DNA from: CAWAHD01 sp963781785
GTDB lineage: Bacteria; Planctomycetota; Planctomycetia; Isosphaerales; Isosphaeraceae
Reading direction: 5' to 3'
Length of the DNA stretch: 64,000 nucleotides
Assembly (NCBI GenBank): GCA_963781785.1
Contig: CAWAHD010000001.1
Span: forward strand, 1,054,001 to 1,118,000
The notes beneath the pieces are model-generated. The model did no database searches and was not told where the DNA came from. It was given only the letters and a program-made list of their open reading frames with translations. Each line of letters opens with the position of its first letter. Position 1 is the stretch's first letter. The translations under genes were made by a program, and so were the position numbers. Positions 29,162 through 38,383 of the stretch are shown here, in pieces.

Positions 29162-29790
29162 AGATCTATTACGTCACGGCCAATCCATTCAAGATCAAGG
29201 AACTGGCCGATTATCTCGAGCGGAACGACGTCCAGTCCCGGTTTGGGGTCGAGATCTGCCCCGTCGAGAAGTCGCTTCAGGATCTCTTGCTTCCCGACAT
29301 CGATGTGATCGTGAGGCACAAGGCGCTCCAGGCTTACGCGTACCTGGGGCGACCGTGCGTGGTCGAGCACGGGGGCCTTCTGCTGGACGCCTGGCACCCG
29401 AGCGCACAAGGCGGCCCGGGCCTCTTGGGGGGTATCGGACACGTCGTCTGGAATTCGGTGGGTGATCGCATGTGCGGTTTCTTGCGTCCGGGAGAAACGA
29501 GAGGGGCGATCGCCGTCTCCGTGATTGGTTACTGCGATGGGAGGCGGGTGCGCATGCACCGCGGGGAAACCCGGGGCATGCTCACAGAGAAGGCGGATGG
29601 GGAGTACGAATTCAACTGGGACCCGATCTTCGTTCCGGAGGGAAGCGAACAGACCTATGGACGGATGGGGATGGAATTGAAGCGAGCGACCTCACCCACC
29701 GTAAAGGCGTGGGGAGCATTCCTCACGGCGGAATTTCCCGAACGACGGGCCACGGCCAAGCATGGCGTGGCCTCGAATACCCGTCCGTGA
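29158..29790 (+). CDS. HAM1/RdgB-fold protein with altered active site
   Basis: A 210-residue protein of the non-canonical purine NTP pyrophosphatase fold (RdgB/HAM1/ITPA). The N-terminal VTANPFKIKEL matches the family's TxNxxK nucleotide site and FNWDPIFVPEG matches the GYDPIF region. Two usual functional motifs differ: the ADDSGL active-site loop reads VEHGGL, so the general-base Asp is His, and the base-contacting SHR near the end reads SPT (ATSPTVKAW). This suggests a protein that binds an unusual nucleotide rather than hydrolysing it fast. The GTG start overlaps the SIR2 stop (GTGA), indicating translational coupling. The partner and altered site suggest a sensor for the SIR2 effector; a housekeeping RdgB cannot be excluded. 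Confidence 0.75.
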   Translation: MKIYYVTANPFKIKELADYLERNDVQSRFGVEICPVEKSLQDLLLPDIDVIVRHKALQAYAYLGRPCVVEHGGLLLDAWHPSAQGGPGLLGGIGHVVWNSVGDRMCGFLRPGETRGAIAVSVIGYCDGRRVRMHRGETRGMLTEKADGEYEFNWDPIFVPEGSEQTYGRMGMELKRATSPTVKAWGAFLTAEFPERRATAKHGVASNTRP

Positions 29791-29884
29791 CACCCTCGAA
29801 CGGTGGCCTGCGTCGTTGGGAAGCGCTGCTTCTGATACTCCGTATCGTTTCGGTGATGATGGATTCGTGCCGGGGACAACGCTC

Positions 29885-30454
29885 ATGCGAGTTCGCTTCA
29901 CGATCGCCGGCCTCATGATCGCCGTGGTCGTCTTCGCTGTCGGACTCGCCGGTCTGCGAGCGGCTTCGCCACTCTGGGCGAGTGCGGTGTTCACTATCAC
30001 CGTGACGTTGTTGACAACCGCGATTCTCGGGGCGGCCGCGTGCCGCGGGCGGCCCCGGGTTGCCTGGCTGGGCTTCAGCGTCTTCGGCTGGACCTACCTC
30101 CTGGCGACGTTCTGGCTGTGGCCCGGGCCCAACGGCGTCACCGCACCGCCCTTCTTGACCAAGGCGATCCTGGACTCTCTCGAGCCTCAGTCGCAAAAGG
30201 GCGCTATCATGACGTTCGACCCCGGCCCGGTGGGCGAACAAAGCACCGAGTCCCCTCCGATGGTTGCAACGTTCGCTCCGGGTCCTGGCACCACGACCCG
30301 TGTCGTGTCGACCGCCTTCACCGGTCGAGTGGTCAATCTCCTTCACTATCGGCGGATCGGCCACACGCTCGCGGCGATCGCGTTCGGCCTCCTGGGAGCC
30401 GTGCTCGGCGCCCTCTTCTCCGCCCGCTCGCCCGACAAACGGCGAACGACGTAG
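29885..30454 (+). CDS. Membrane protein with RFTIAGLM leader
   Basis: A 189-residue membrane protein of unknown function. It begins MRVRFTIAGLM, the same leader type as the gene at 27595, followed by about three membrane segments (IAVVVFAVGLAGL, AVFTITVTLLTTAIL, GWTYLLATFWLW), an extracytoplasmic Pro/Gly/Thr-rich stretch and a last helix near the C-terminus (AIAFGLLGAVLGALF) ending in a basic tail. ATG 29885 was chosen because upstream codons to 29762 look non-coding. It starts 95 bases after the HAM1 gene on the same strand; a link to that pair is not evident. Confidence 0.65.
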   Translation: MRVRFTIAGLMIAVVVFAVGLAGLRAASPLWASAVFTITVTLLTTAILGAAACRGRPRVAWLGFSVFGWTYLLATFWLWPGPNGVTAPPFLTKAILDSLEPQSQKGAIMTFDPGPVGEQSTESPPMVATFAPGPGTTTRVVSTAFTGRVVNLLHYRRIGHTLAAIAFGLLGAVLGALFSARSPDKRRTT

Positions 30455-30557
30455 ATTCGCCCCGCGGTTTCATGCTAGCATCGAGTTGACGCCCTCAGGC
30501 CCACGACCATGGAAGTCTTGCCTCGGGACGATTCCGCCTGGAGACCAATCCGACGCC

Positions 30558-31106
30558 ATGAGCCAGCCGCCGATCTCGATCCGCAACCCCGCCACGGCCG
30601 CATTCCTGGCCTGGTTGTTACCCGGCCTGGGCCATTATTACCAGGGCCGCAAGGGCAAGGCGTTTCTGTACGCGTTCTGCATCCTCGGCCTCTACGTGCT
30701 GGGGATGTTGATGGGCGAAGGCAAGGTCGTTTACTGGCGCTGGGTCAACCCCTGGTACAACCCCGAAAAATTCTGCATCTACTACCTGGGGCAGTTTTTC
30801 GTGGGTCTGCCCGCCCTGCCGGCGCTCATCCAGGGAACGCTTCAGCACTATGGCCACGACCCGATCTTGTGGGGCATTCTGGCCGAGCCCTCGCCGGCCG
30901 CCTTGAACGGGCTTCATCCCCGACTTGGCAAGCTCGTGGAAATCGGCACAATCTATACGACCGTGGCGGGACTGCTCAATATCCTGGCGATCTACGACGC
31001 CTACGAAGGACCCGCTTACCAGGACCAGGAGGACGAGGCCCCGACCGCAGCGGCTGCTCCCTACGTTGCGGCGGGCGTCAATCTCAAGACGGGGGGCTCC
31101 ACATGA
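30558..31106 (+). CDS. DUF6677-like membrane protein
   Basis: A 182-residue protein found widely in planctomycetes. The N-terminus NPATAAFLAWLLPGLGHYYQGR is a TM2-like hydrophobic hairpin with a conserved PGLGHxYQGR, then more membrane segments (FLYAFCILGLYVLGMLMG, FVGLPALPALIQG, TTVAGLLNILAIYDAYEG). The tail is Ala-rich and soluble. Function unknown; the DUF6677 name is from recognition of the pattern and is not certain. Its stop overlaps the ATG of the next small gene (ATGA). Confidence 0.75.
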   Translation: MSQPPISIRNPATAAFLAWLLPGLGHYYQGRKGKAFLYAFCILGLYVLGMLMGEGKVVYWRWVNPWYNPEKFCIYYLGQFFVGLPALPALIQGTLQHYGHDPILWGILAEPSPAALNGLHPRLGKLVEIGTIYTTVAGLLNILAIYDAYEGPAYQDQEDEAPTAAAAPYVAAGVNLKTGGST

Positions 31107-31294
31107 TCCGCGAGTCCGTCCAGGTCTACTGGCTCGTCTTACCGCTCGTCGGCGCGATCAGCGTGGTCTATTCCGCGTCGCGCCATGAGTCCTGGCCGCG
31201 CATCTGGGCCCAGGCGGTGCGGCTCTCCTGCTGGATCGTGGCCCTGCTCGTGGTCGCGACCGGCGTGCTACTTCTGATCAACACCCAGGTTTGA
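31103..31294 (+). CDS. Small two-helix membrane protein
   Basis: A 63-residue protein with two predicted membrane helices (VYWLVLPLVGAISVVY and SCWIVALLVVATGVLLLI) separated by a short basic loop. It is translationally coupled to the preceding DUF6677-like gene by a 4-base ATGA overlap, so the two probably act together. Its 3' part overlaps the minus-strand glycosyltransferase gene. Function unknown. Confidence 0.65.
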   Translation: MIRESVQVYWLVLPLVGAISVVYSASRHESWPRIWAQAVRLSCWIVALLVVATGVLLLINTQV

Positions 31295-32747
31295 CCGCGC
31301 CCGCCCCAGGTGCCAGAGCACCCGATCGCCAGTCCCTGCGCCAGGACCAGCGGCAGAAACTGGACCCATTGCCATCTGGGGCCCAGGCGACCAAAGACGG
31401 CTGGGGCCGCGAGGGTCGCCACGTTCGGGCAAAACCGCTCTTCGTACCGCCAGCCGGGCACAGGATCGCCCCTCCACAACGGCCAGACCGCTCCGGCCAG
31501 AGGGTCGCTGATATCCTGCGGCACTCGCCCGCCAGCGCCTTGGAACAGCAGCATCTCGAGCCCGCCCGCCAGGGCCAGCACCACCGCAAGCACCGTCGCG
31601 GCCCCGGCCGGCTTCGATTGGCCCGCCAGGAGCGCGGCCACCGGCAGCATGGCAAAGGGCAAGAGCGGCACCAGCAGCCGGGGACCGGTTGACCAGCCTC
31701 CGGTCCACTCCGGGTAGAACAGGTTCACGACCACCACCGCCAGCACCACGAGCAGCGTCACGACCGCCACACTCCCGATTCGCCGGGCGAACAGGACCAC
31801 CCACCCGGGTAATGTCAGCAGCAAGATCGGAGCGTAGAAGGTCAGCCCCCGGTGCGGCCCCCACAACAGGCTCGCCAGCTTGTTCCAGAACATCGCCGGA
31901 GCACGAAGGCCCAGCGGATTGTCAGGATTGTGCACCTTGGCGAACTGGTAGGTCGCATGGTGGGGATAGCCCATATCCCACGGCGACCCGAAGGCAAGCT
32001 GGTTGTACCCCAGCAGGATCAAGCCCGGAATCACCGCTCCCACACCAAAAACCGCCAGGGCGTCGGGCCGTCGCTCCCCGCGCAGGCACTGCCCCAAAAG
32101 ATAAAAGCCCAGGATCGCCGACACGGGGCCGGCATCAGGTCGATCACGCCGGCGCACCCCGCCAGAAATCCCGCCATGAAAACCGTGAATGACCTGCGAC
32201 CGCTCCGCCGCTTCCAGAGCAGGAAAAATGAGCCGAACAAGGCCAGCGCGGTCGCCTGGTGCCCGTAGGCGAGCGTGGCATAGACGAAAGCCGGTGTCGC
32301 CAGGCCATACGTCAGTCCCACGAGCGCCGCCCGGCCCGCGGTACAGCCCAGACACCGGCTCCAGTAAACCAAAAGCGCTCCGGTCGCTGCCGTGAACAAA
32401 CCCGATGTCCAGAGCGTGACCCAGTAGTCCGGCGCCCAGTACGGAAATGGGCGCCGGTAGAGCGGGTGCGGCGGGAACCGAAAAACCCATCGCACGATCG
32501 AATAAGGCACCGTCGCCAGCAGCGAAAAGCCCGGCGGCTTGTCCGAATAATACTGCCCTTGAAACCGCGCCTTGTCCTCGGTCTGCTGCTCCAGCCCGGT
32601 GATCTGGACCGTTCCTCGATCAACCAGCGCATACGTGAGCATCAGGCGACTGGCGGTGTTCCAGTCGCGGGAATGCCAGAAATAAGCGTTACTACCGAAC
32701 AGGATGGCAAAGACCCAGAATGCAGGCTTGCGCAACCACACACGCAC
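31168..32747 (-). CDS. Membrane glycosyltransferase, GT39/ArnT-like (frameshifted)
   Basis: A polytopic GT-C glycosyltransferase. GTG 32747 starts an N-terminal part with FGSNAYFWHSRDWNTASRL and the DKPPGFSLLA loop typical of dolichyl/undecaprenyl-phosphate-sugar enzymes, then helices to FLAGCAGVID. The frame then breaks at 32135-32141; with one base restored it continues DAGPVSAILGFYLLG, WGPHRGLTFYAPILLL and further helices. The C-terminal end is uncertain: the frame runs to 31168, deep into the opposite-strand gene, while another frame offers VLWHLGRARSNLGVDQK ending at 31268 if a further G is restored in a G run near 31310. The neighbouring GT39-like gene ends 3 bases upstream of the start, so the two form an operon. 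Confidence 0.65.
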
Positions 32748-32750
32748 CGA

Positions 32751-34196
32751 TCAACCCCTCTTGGCGCCAAAGGGCAGGCGCGGCGCCAATCGGTCCCAGA
32801 TCGCCGCGGCCGCCATGCCCCCCAAGAGGGCGTGCCCGCTTTGAATTGGCAGCAGGTAACGGTCCCAGGCCATCGGGAGATACACCGCCAGCACGATCCA
32901 GGGAACGGCCACCCAGACGAGAACGAGCGCACCGGTCGGCGCCTGCCGGCTCTGGAACTGGGCTCGGGCCAATCGAATCGACTGCACCAAGCCGAACACG
33001 ACCAGAGGCAGCCACAGGATCAACCCCCAGTCCTGGCGGATTTGAAACCGGACCGTCGAATCCGACTCGGCCGGCCCCAGCGGCCCGAACCGGCCCAGGC
33101 CCTGCACGAACAAGACCTTGGCTCGCTCCGGCATGCGGAACAGCGCGTCGTTCGGGAAATGGGTGCGCTGGTGGTCCGAGATTTCGCCCCGCAGCTTCAC
33201 CTGCGAACAGAACCGCTGCCAGGGGTTCTCTGCCAGGAGAGCACGTCCCTCCGGCTTGATCGTTCGATCCTGGTGAGCGGTCAAACGTGGGTGAGCAGTC
33301 AGGTACGGGTTCATGGCCACCAGCACCGTCACGGCCGTCGAGATCGTCACGAGCGTCATGGCCGACATGGCGGCCTTGCGAATAGAGCGCACGCCGGGCG
33401 CAATCAAGCTGACGCCGAGCCAGCCCACGATGATCGCGAGGCCGAGAAAGCCGTTGAACTTGCACAACAGCGCAAGGCCTACGCTTAACCCAGCGACCCA
33501 TGACGCCAGGAAGACCGCCGCCCCCCAGCCCGTCGTCCACGTGCGCCTCCAGGCCCACAAGCTCGCCCACAGACCCGTCACCAAGAGCGATTCGCACGGA
33601 ACGTCCGACATGGCTCGATGCGCGTGCAGCGAATAAACCGGATTGACCAGAAGGAAGAGCGCCGCCACGGCACCGACCCGCCAGTCCTTGACCAGCACGC
33701 CGCATGCGAACAGCGATACGCAGCCCAGGGCCGCCAGCACAATCGTCGGCACCCGCGCAGCTACCAGAGTGGCCTGAGTGCCGAACTGCTGGTAATTCCG
33801 ATACCATTCCGAGGCGTCGGCCGGGCTCGGCATCGGCAGATTGGCCAATCGCAACACCAGCCCGATCATATACTTCGGTAAGGGTTGCAGGTCGCAGGCA
33901 AACGTCTCTAGCCAGAGCTTGTCGTTGACTTGCCCCGTGAAAAAAAGGTCCGCATAGAAACTTTGCGTGATATATGCATATTCGTCGACGAACGACTTCG
34001 AGAAAATGCTCGCCCCGAACACGCACAAGGCGGCGCAGCCGATCACCACGGCCGTCCACGTTTGCGAGGCTGCCGGTTGCGGGGAGTCTGCCGGGCGAGA
34101 GACCTGGTCGGGAGGCACCATCCCCGTGTCCGTGTGAGAGGTTGCGCGATTTAGCGGCTGGAAGAGATACACCCAAAGACTCATTCTAGAAATCAC
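32751..34196 (-). CDS. Membrane glycosyltransferase, GT39-like
   Basis: A 481-residue polytopic GT-C type glycosyltransferase. A first helix (AVVIGCAALCVFGASIF) is followed by the acidic KSFVDEYAYI loop, which is in the position of the catalytic DE/DD motif of PMT/ArnT enzymes, then multiple helices including RVGAVAALFLLVNPVYSLHAHRAMSD. A long periplasmic segment (about 300-390) precedes the final helices and WDRYLLPIQSG. It should transfer a sugar from a lipid carrier to protein or envelope polymer on the outer face of the membrane. A second frame open over nearly the whole length (32692-34176) is a shadow. Start ATG 34196; a downstream ATG at about 34121 is possible. Confidence 0.8.
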   Translation of the reverse strand: MISRMSLWVYLFQPLNRATSHTDTGMVPPDQVSRPADSPQPAASQTWTAVVIGCAALCVFGASIFSKSFVDEYAYITQSFYADLFFTGQVNDKLWLETFACDLQPLPKYMIGLVLRLANLPMPSPADASEWYRNYQQFGTQATLVAARVPTIVLAALGCVSLFACGVLVKDWRVGAVAALFLLVNPVYSLHAHRAMSDVPCESLLVTGLWASLWAWRRTWTTGWGAAVFLASWVAGLSVGLALLCKFNGFLGLAIIVGWLGVSLIAPGVRSIRKAAMSAMTLVTISTAVTVLVAMNPYLTAHPRLTAHQDRTIKPEGRALLAENPWQRFCSQVKLRGEISDHQRTHFPNDALFRMPERAKVLFVQGLGRFGPLGPAESDSTVRFQIRQDWGLILWLPLVVFGLVQSIRLARAQFQSRQAPTGALVLVWVAVPWIVLAVYLPMAWDRYLLPIQSGHALLGGMAAAAIWDRLAPRLPFGAKRG

Positions 34197-34470
34197 CTGG
34201 ATTCTTTGGCAACGGTCCGATCATCGGCTAAGTTTCATCGACGACCCTTTGCCAAAGGGGTGTCGTCGAGTTTTCCGAGCCCGGCGTCGTCATGGGCTTG
34301 ATGGTCGAACGGACGCGCTGACCGCGAATTTCCTGGACAACCAGGAAAAAAGGAACGGTCGGCATGTTCGGCTCGCCCGGCTTGCCCGGCGCCACTCCTG
34401 GGAACTTCATCGATCCTGTGAGTTGGCACCCCAGAGCGTTCCGATGTGCATCGTCCAGGAGAAGCGTAAC

Positions 34471-36213
34471 ATGTTTCGGATGAATTGGTTGCAGGCCGGC
34501 GGATCGACCCGCGGCACGCCAGGGCGGGACCGAGCCCGCCGCTGGCGCTGGCCCGCACTCTTGATCGTGGCCGGCTTCGTCTTGCTCCAGAGCGGCTGCC
34601 AGTCAGGCCCGTTCAGCCATTGCTCCGATGGCACAGGCCTGTTCAGCCCTTGTGGTTTCTTCGGTCGTGTCTCCAGCCGTGTCTTCAACCGTTCGAGCGG
34701 TGGCTGCTGCGGCTCCGAAGTCGTTTCCGGGGTCCCGGTCGAGTCGGCGACCCCGGCGATCGTTACTCCCGGTGTGATTCCCTCCAGTCCGGCGCCGACC
34801 GGATCGACTTTTAAGTCCTACCCGTCCGGCAGTTCGTCCGATTCGCCCAGTGTTCTGGACGAAGTGCCCGGGACGACCACGAAATCGAGGATCCAGCCTC
34901 CTCCTGGTGGCTCGGGCGGGTCCGGCGGCCAGGCAGGGACTGGCGGGCCCAAATCCGGTTATCAAACCCGGGGCCCTGATCCGGGCGCCCGGATCGCCCG
35001 GCGCCGCAGCGATCAAGAGCCCAGGACAACGATCTCCGCGCCCGCGCCGACCTCGCGGTCTGCCGGGGTCCAGACACGTCCCAGCCCGGCCGCCGGAGCC
35101 GGGTCTGACGACCAGGATCCGCTCGATCACCTTCCTCCACTCGACCTGCCTGGTGAAGTCACCAGGCCCGTGCCGTCTGCCGCCACTCCCCCCGCGGCTC
35201 CCGTTCGTTCACCCGCCGCGGCGTCTGCCACCCAGGCCGACGCCCGGCGCGGCAGCCCGGCGCCGGAAGTCGACGATCTTGACCTGGCGTCCGCCACAAT
35301 CGCCCCACCCGATTCCTCGCCAGCGGCAAGCATCGGACCGGGTCTCGCCCGGTTCGTCGCTGTCGACCTCAAGCTCGCCGGCGGCAGTGCCCCTGCCGCC
35401 GCCGGGCTCGACTGGCTCGTCGAAAAGGGCTACCGTACCGTCCTCGATCTCAGACAGTCGTCCGAGCTGCCGTCGTCATTCATCGGCGAGGTCACCAATC
35501 GCGGTCTCCGCTACGTCGCGCTCCCCATCGGTCCGTCGTCGATCGATCGCGACCACCTCAACCGATTCAACTTCGAGATCGCCTCGGGTGACGCCCGGCC
35601 TCTGTTTTTTTTTGACTCCGACGGCACTCGCGCCGGTGCCCTGTGGTACATCCGCCGGATCACGTCGGATCACGTCGATCATTCGGTCGCGCGTCGCGAA
35701 GCCGAAGAGCTCGGCCTGAGCGATCAAAACTACTGGTCCACCATCACGAAGTTCGTCGCCAGCCTCGGCCCGGCCCAGACAACCTCGGCCGCCGACCTGC
35801 TTCGGGTCAGCCCGACCCTCCCCGCGGGTGGGGCCTCCGGCCAAGCGTCCCCAGACCAGCCGGTGTCGGGTCCCAAAGATCCCTCCACGACCACGAGCTC
35901 GCCGACCCAGGAACCGCTCAGGGCTGAAACAACTCCCGCGGCGGCCGCATCCGCTCAATCGTCTGCCGCTCCAGCGTCCGGCTTGCTCGAACAGACCACG
36001 TCCACACCCCAGGCCAGTTCCGGTCCGCATGCAACCGACCCGGCGATTCCCGGCAATGACCTCGCTCTGCGTCCCTTTGCCGCACTGGTGATCACGGGCC
36101 TGAGCCTGCCCCTGGCCTACTGGAGCCGGACGGTCGTTCCCACGATGCTGGCAAAGGCTCGGGCCAGTCTCCCGGCAGGGGCGCCTCGACCGAAATCGCT
36201 ACCTGGCGAGTAG
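34471..36213 (+). CDS. Lipoprotein with a degenerate tyrosine-phosphatase-like domain
   Basis: A 580-residue lipoprotein: basic start, hydrophobic WPALLIVAGFVLL and lipobox LQSGC. A long Pro/Ser/Gly/Thr-rich linker (about 60-290) precedes a DSP/DUF442-like phosphatase fold: GLDWLVEKGYRTVLDLRQ, then the P-loop position FFFDSDGTRAGALWYIRR. The catalytic cysteine of C-x4-R is aspartate here, while the arginine is kept, so catalysis by the usual cysteinyl-phosphate route is impossible. After another low-complexity segment a membrane helix (PFAALVITGLSLPLAYW) lies near the C-terminus. ATG 34471 has AGGAG 9 bases upstream. It overlaps the convergent pseudouridine synthase gene by 122 bases. Role unknown. 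Confidence 0.72.
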   Translation: MFRMNWLQAGGSTRGTPGRDRARRWRWPALLIVAGFVLLQSGCQSGPFSHCSDGTGLFSPCGFFGRVSSRVFNRSSGGCCGSEVVSGVPVESATPAIVTPGVIPSSPAPTGSTFKSYPSGSSSDSPSVLDEVPGTTTKSRIQPPPGGSGGSGGQAGTGGPKSGYQTRGPDPGARIARRRSDQEPRTTISAPAPTSRSAGVQTRPSPAAGAGSDDQDPLDHLPPLDLPGEVTRPVPSAATPPAAPVRSPAAASATQADARRGSPAPEVDDLDLASATIAPPDSSPAASIGPGLARFVAVDLKLAGGSAPAAAGLDWLVEKGYRTVLDLRQSSELPSSFIGEVTNRGLRYVALPIGPSSIDRDHLNRFNFEIASGDARPLFFFDSDGTRAGALWYIRRITSDHVDHSVARREAEELGLSDQNYWSTITKFVASLGPAQTTSAADLLRVSPTLPAGGASGQASPDQPVSGPKDPSTTTSSPTQEPLRAETTPAAAASAQSSAAPASGLLEQTTSTPQASSGPHATDPAIPGNDLALRPFAALVITGLSLPLAYWSRTVVPTMLAKARASLPAGAPRPKSLPGE

Positions 36214-36827
36214 GGTGCGTGAAGGTCAGCTCCCGGGCGTGCAGGGCAATCCGAGGCCGGCCATCCAGTGCGCTCAGTCGCGTTCTGGCCCCGTATTTCC
36301 TGTCGCCCGCAATCGGCAAGCCCCGCGCCGCAAGCTGCACGCGAAGCTGGTGGCTTCGCCCGGTCGCCGGTCGCAGCTCCATCCTGGCGAATCGCTGCCA
36401 GCGCTTGACGACACGGAAGCGGACCTTGGCTTCTTTCCCTGACGCACTCTCGGGCGAAACCAGCTCGGACCGTTTCAGCCGGCTGTCCTTTGCGATCACG
36501 TCGGCCCATTCGCCCTCGTCGGGCGGCGCACCCTCCACGATCGCCCAGTAAAGCTTCCCGATTGTCCCTGACCGGAACTGGGCGGAGAGCCGGCTCGCCG
36601 CCTTGCTGGTCTTCGCCAGCAGCATCACGCCCGAGACCGGCCGATCGAGCCGGTGCAAGAGCCCGACGTACACGTTCCCCGGCTTGGCGTAGCGCAGTCC
36701 TGAGGTAATCTTCAACCTGAAGGACGAGGCTCGGCTCCCCGGAAATATCCCCCTGCGACAACGTGCCGGCGGCCTTGTTCACCGCCAGGCAGTGATTGTC
36801 TTCAAACAGCACCTCGACCTTTGTCAC
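36092..36827 (-). CDS. RluA-family pseudouridine synthase (frameshifted)
   Basis: An RNA pseudouridine synthase of the RluA/RluD family, which isomerises uridines in rRNA or tRNA. GTG 36827 begins VTKVEVLFEDNHCLAVNKAAG (the conserved DxHxLxVNKPAG region). The catalytic motif is LLHRLDRPVSGVMLLAKT, with the nucleophilic Asp in HRLDR, and later motifs ATGRSHQLRVQLAA and GDRKYG are present. The frame changes at 36692-36695: adding back one GC pair in GCGC yields YLRTARYAKPGNVYVG, a continuous protein of about 245 residues. The last residues overlap the convergent lipoprotein gene. It starts 20 bases after truD, forming a pseudouridylation operon. Which site it modifies is not clear. Confidence 0.75.
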
Positions 36828-36846
36828 ACCTCTAGCCCCCCGGAAA

Positions 36847-38016
36847 TCAGCCCGCGCCCTCCGTGATCCGTTTGACCAGGATCGTCGCATACGAGCCCTT
36901 GCCCAGCTCGAACGACAAGCCGAGCGCTCGCCGGCCTGGATGAAGCTCATCATCGAAAACCCTGGACTCCAGTTTCTCGGGAAAGACGACCGCCGCGCGA
37001 GCCCCCTTGGAAAAAAAGACATCGTTCAAGTGCTTGACTCGCAACGACGGCCAGGTGAGCTCGAATGGCTCAAGAACGTCCTGAATGACCTCTCCCAGGG
37101 GCCCCGAGGGCAGCGGGTTCCGGGACGATGGCAGCAGGAGCGGGTGCTCAGCGAGTGCCTGCGCTTGCTCGGGCTCGAGCCGCCGCGGAAAGGGGAACAC
37201 CCCGGTCCTGAGCTCGATGGCCACTCGTTGATCGCTGCGCGTGGAGCGTTCGATCCAGCGCGCCAGGATCAGGTTCCACAGGTGGCTCTGGAAGGCCGAG
37301 AAATAGAGCGTCCGGTGCTCTCGGGGCAAGCGTGCGAACGCTCCTCGGAAATCGGACGGATGATCCACCAGGTATGTCACGATGCTCCGGGCCGAGGAGC
37401 GGTCCAGCCGGTCCTTTGCGTCCTTCCAGCGTCCCCAGTTCGAGCGAAGAATCGCCTTCTGGGCCTTGGCTTTCGAACGATCGAACGGATTGGCTTCCGC
37501 CAGGGCCAGCCGAAGCGCTCGCTCGTACGCCCCCCGGAGCCACGCATGCCCGATGAATTCGCCCGAGAAGCCGACCGATCCGAACCGCTGGTCATCAAAA
37601 TAGTTAGGAAGCCCTTCGTCCTTGACTGCGGCAAGCTCCGCCCCCACGCACGGCATCTCGTCGTCCGCGAGGTCGCGAATCACCAGGCCGAACCGATTCC
37701 CGCGAAAGTGCTGGGGACTGTACGGCTCCGGCAGCTTCCCCACGGGCTCGAGGTCGAACTCTGGGTTGCTCATGCTGCGGGACGGACCGTCGGCGATCGT
37801 CAGGTACTGGGTCGTCATCGCATGCCGGTCTTTCAGGCCTGCGTAACTCACCCGCCGACCGGCAAGGTTCCACCGCCGGCGAATTGTTTCCACCACTTCC
37901 ATCGTTCCGATACTACGCTTGATCAGGCGGTAAAACGTGTAGCGCCCCGGCCCATCGGCCTGCACCACCGGTATCTCCTCGACGCAGAAGTCTTGCGGCC
38001 GGCATTTGACCTTCAT
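36847..38016 (-). CDS. truD: tRNA pseudouridine synthase TruD
   Basis: A 389-residue TruD enzyme, which makes pseudouridine 13 in tRNA-Glu and others. Family motifs are RPQDFCVEEIP at the start, the catalytic YAGLKDRHAMTTQYL with the nucleophilic Asp in GxKDR, HFRGNRFGLVIRD, NYFDDQRFG and FSAFQSHLWN. The insertion domain and length match the family. The start ATG 38016 follows an AT-rich upstream region. First gene of an apparent two-gene unit with the RluA-type synthase. Confidence 0.93.
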   Translation of the reverse strand: MKVKCRPQDFCVEEIPVVQADGPGRYTFYRLIKRSIGTMEVVETIRRRWNLAGRRVSYAGLKDRHAMTTQYLTIADGPSRSMSNPEFDLEPVGKLPEPYSPQHFRGNRFGLVIRDLADDEMPCVGAELAAVKDEGLPNYFDDQRFGSVGFSGEFIGHAWLRGAYERALRLALAEANPFDRSKAKAQKAILRSNWGRWKDAKDRLDRSSARSIVTYLVDHPSDFRGAFARLPREHRTLYFSAFQSHLWNLILARWIERSTRSDQRVAIELRTGVFPFPRRLEPEQAQALAEHPLLLPSSRNPLPSGPLGEVIQDVLEPFELTWPSLRVKHLNDVFFSKGARAAVVFPEKLESRVFDDELHPGRRALGLSFELGKGSYATILVKRITEGAG

Positions 38017-38383
38017 CCGAGATCCGAGAGAAATACTCTGAGAATATGGTTTAGGAAATATAGGTATTTTGGATAGACCAAAACTCGCATCGAGGTGCTC
38101 GGGGGGAGCGTGAGGTTGGTTCGCGATTCATCTTTTGTGTTCAAATTCAGAAAAATGGAAAAATTGAGCGATTTTCGGGTATGGCGATGTCCCCCTTACC
38201 TAGGACAGTCTCGTTTCGACGCGACGAGCTTGATATCGGGCACGAATCGAATTATAGCGTTCCAGGGAATCGAATTCTTCCCGCCTAGTGATCCGAAGTG
38301 CCATTGGCGTGACGCCGTGCTGGCCTTCGCATACCCTCCACAACGAATCCATCCGCAGTGATGTTTACGACCAAAGGTTGATC
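38017..38383. other. AT-rich divergent promoter region (truD / desaturase)
   Basis: No gene. The part at 38,020-38,180 is unusually AT-rich for this genome (runs such as AAATATAGGTATTTTGG and AAAAATGGAAAAATTG) and must contain the promoters of both flanking divergent genes. No clear palindrome or riboswitch-like fold was recognised. Confidence 0.5.

Noticed and set aside
32692..34176. 494-codon minus-strand frame overlapping the GT39-like gene
   Set aside because: It is an offset frame of the glycosyltransferase; its composition is Gly/Arg/Ala-rich without domains, whereas the 32751-34196 frame gives clear membrane helices.
36796..38076. 426-codon plus-strand frame antisense to truD
   Set aside because: truD on the opposite strand has all family motifs; the antisense frame is a high-GC shadow.
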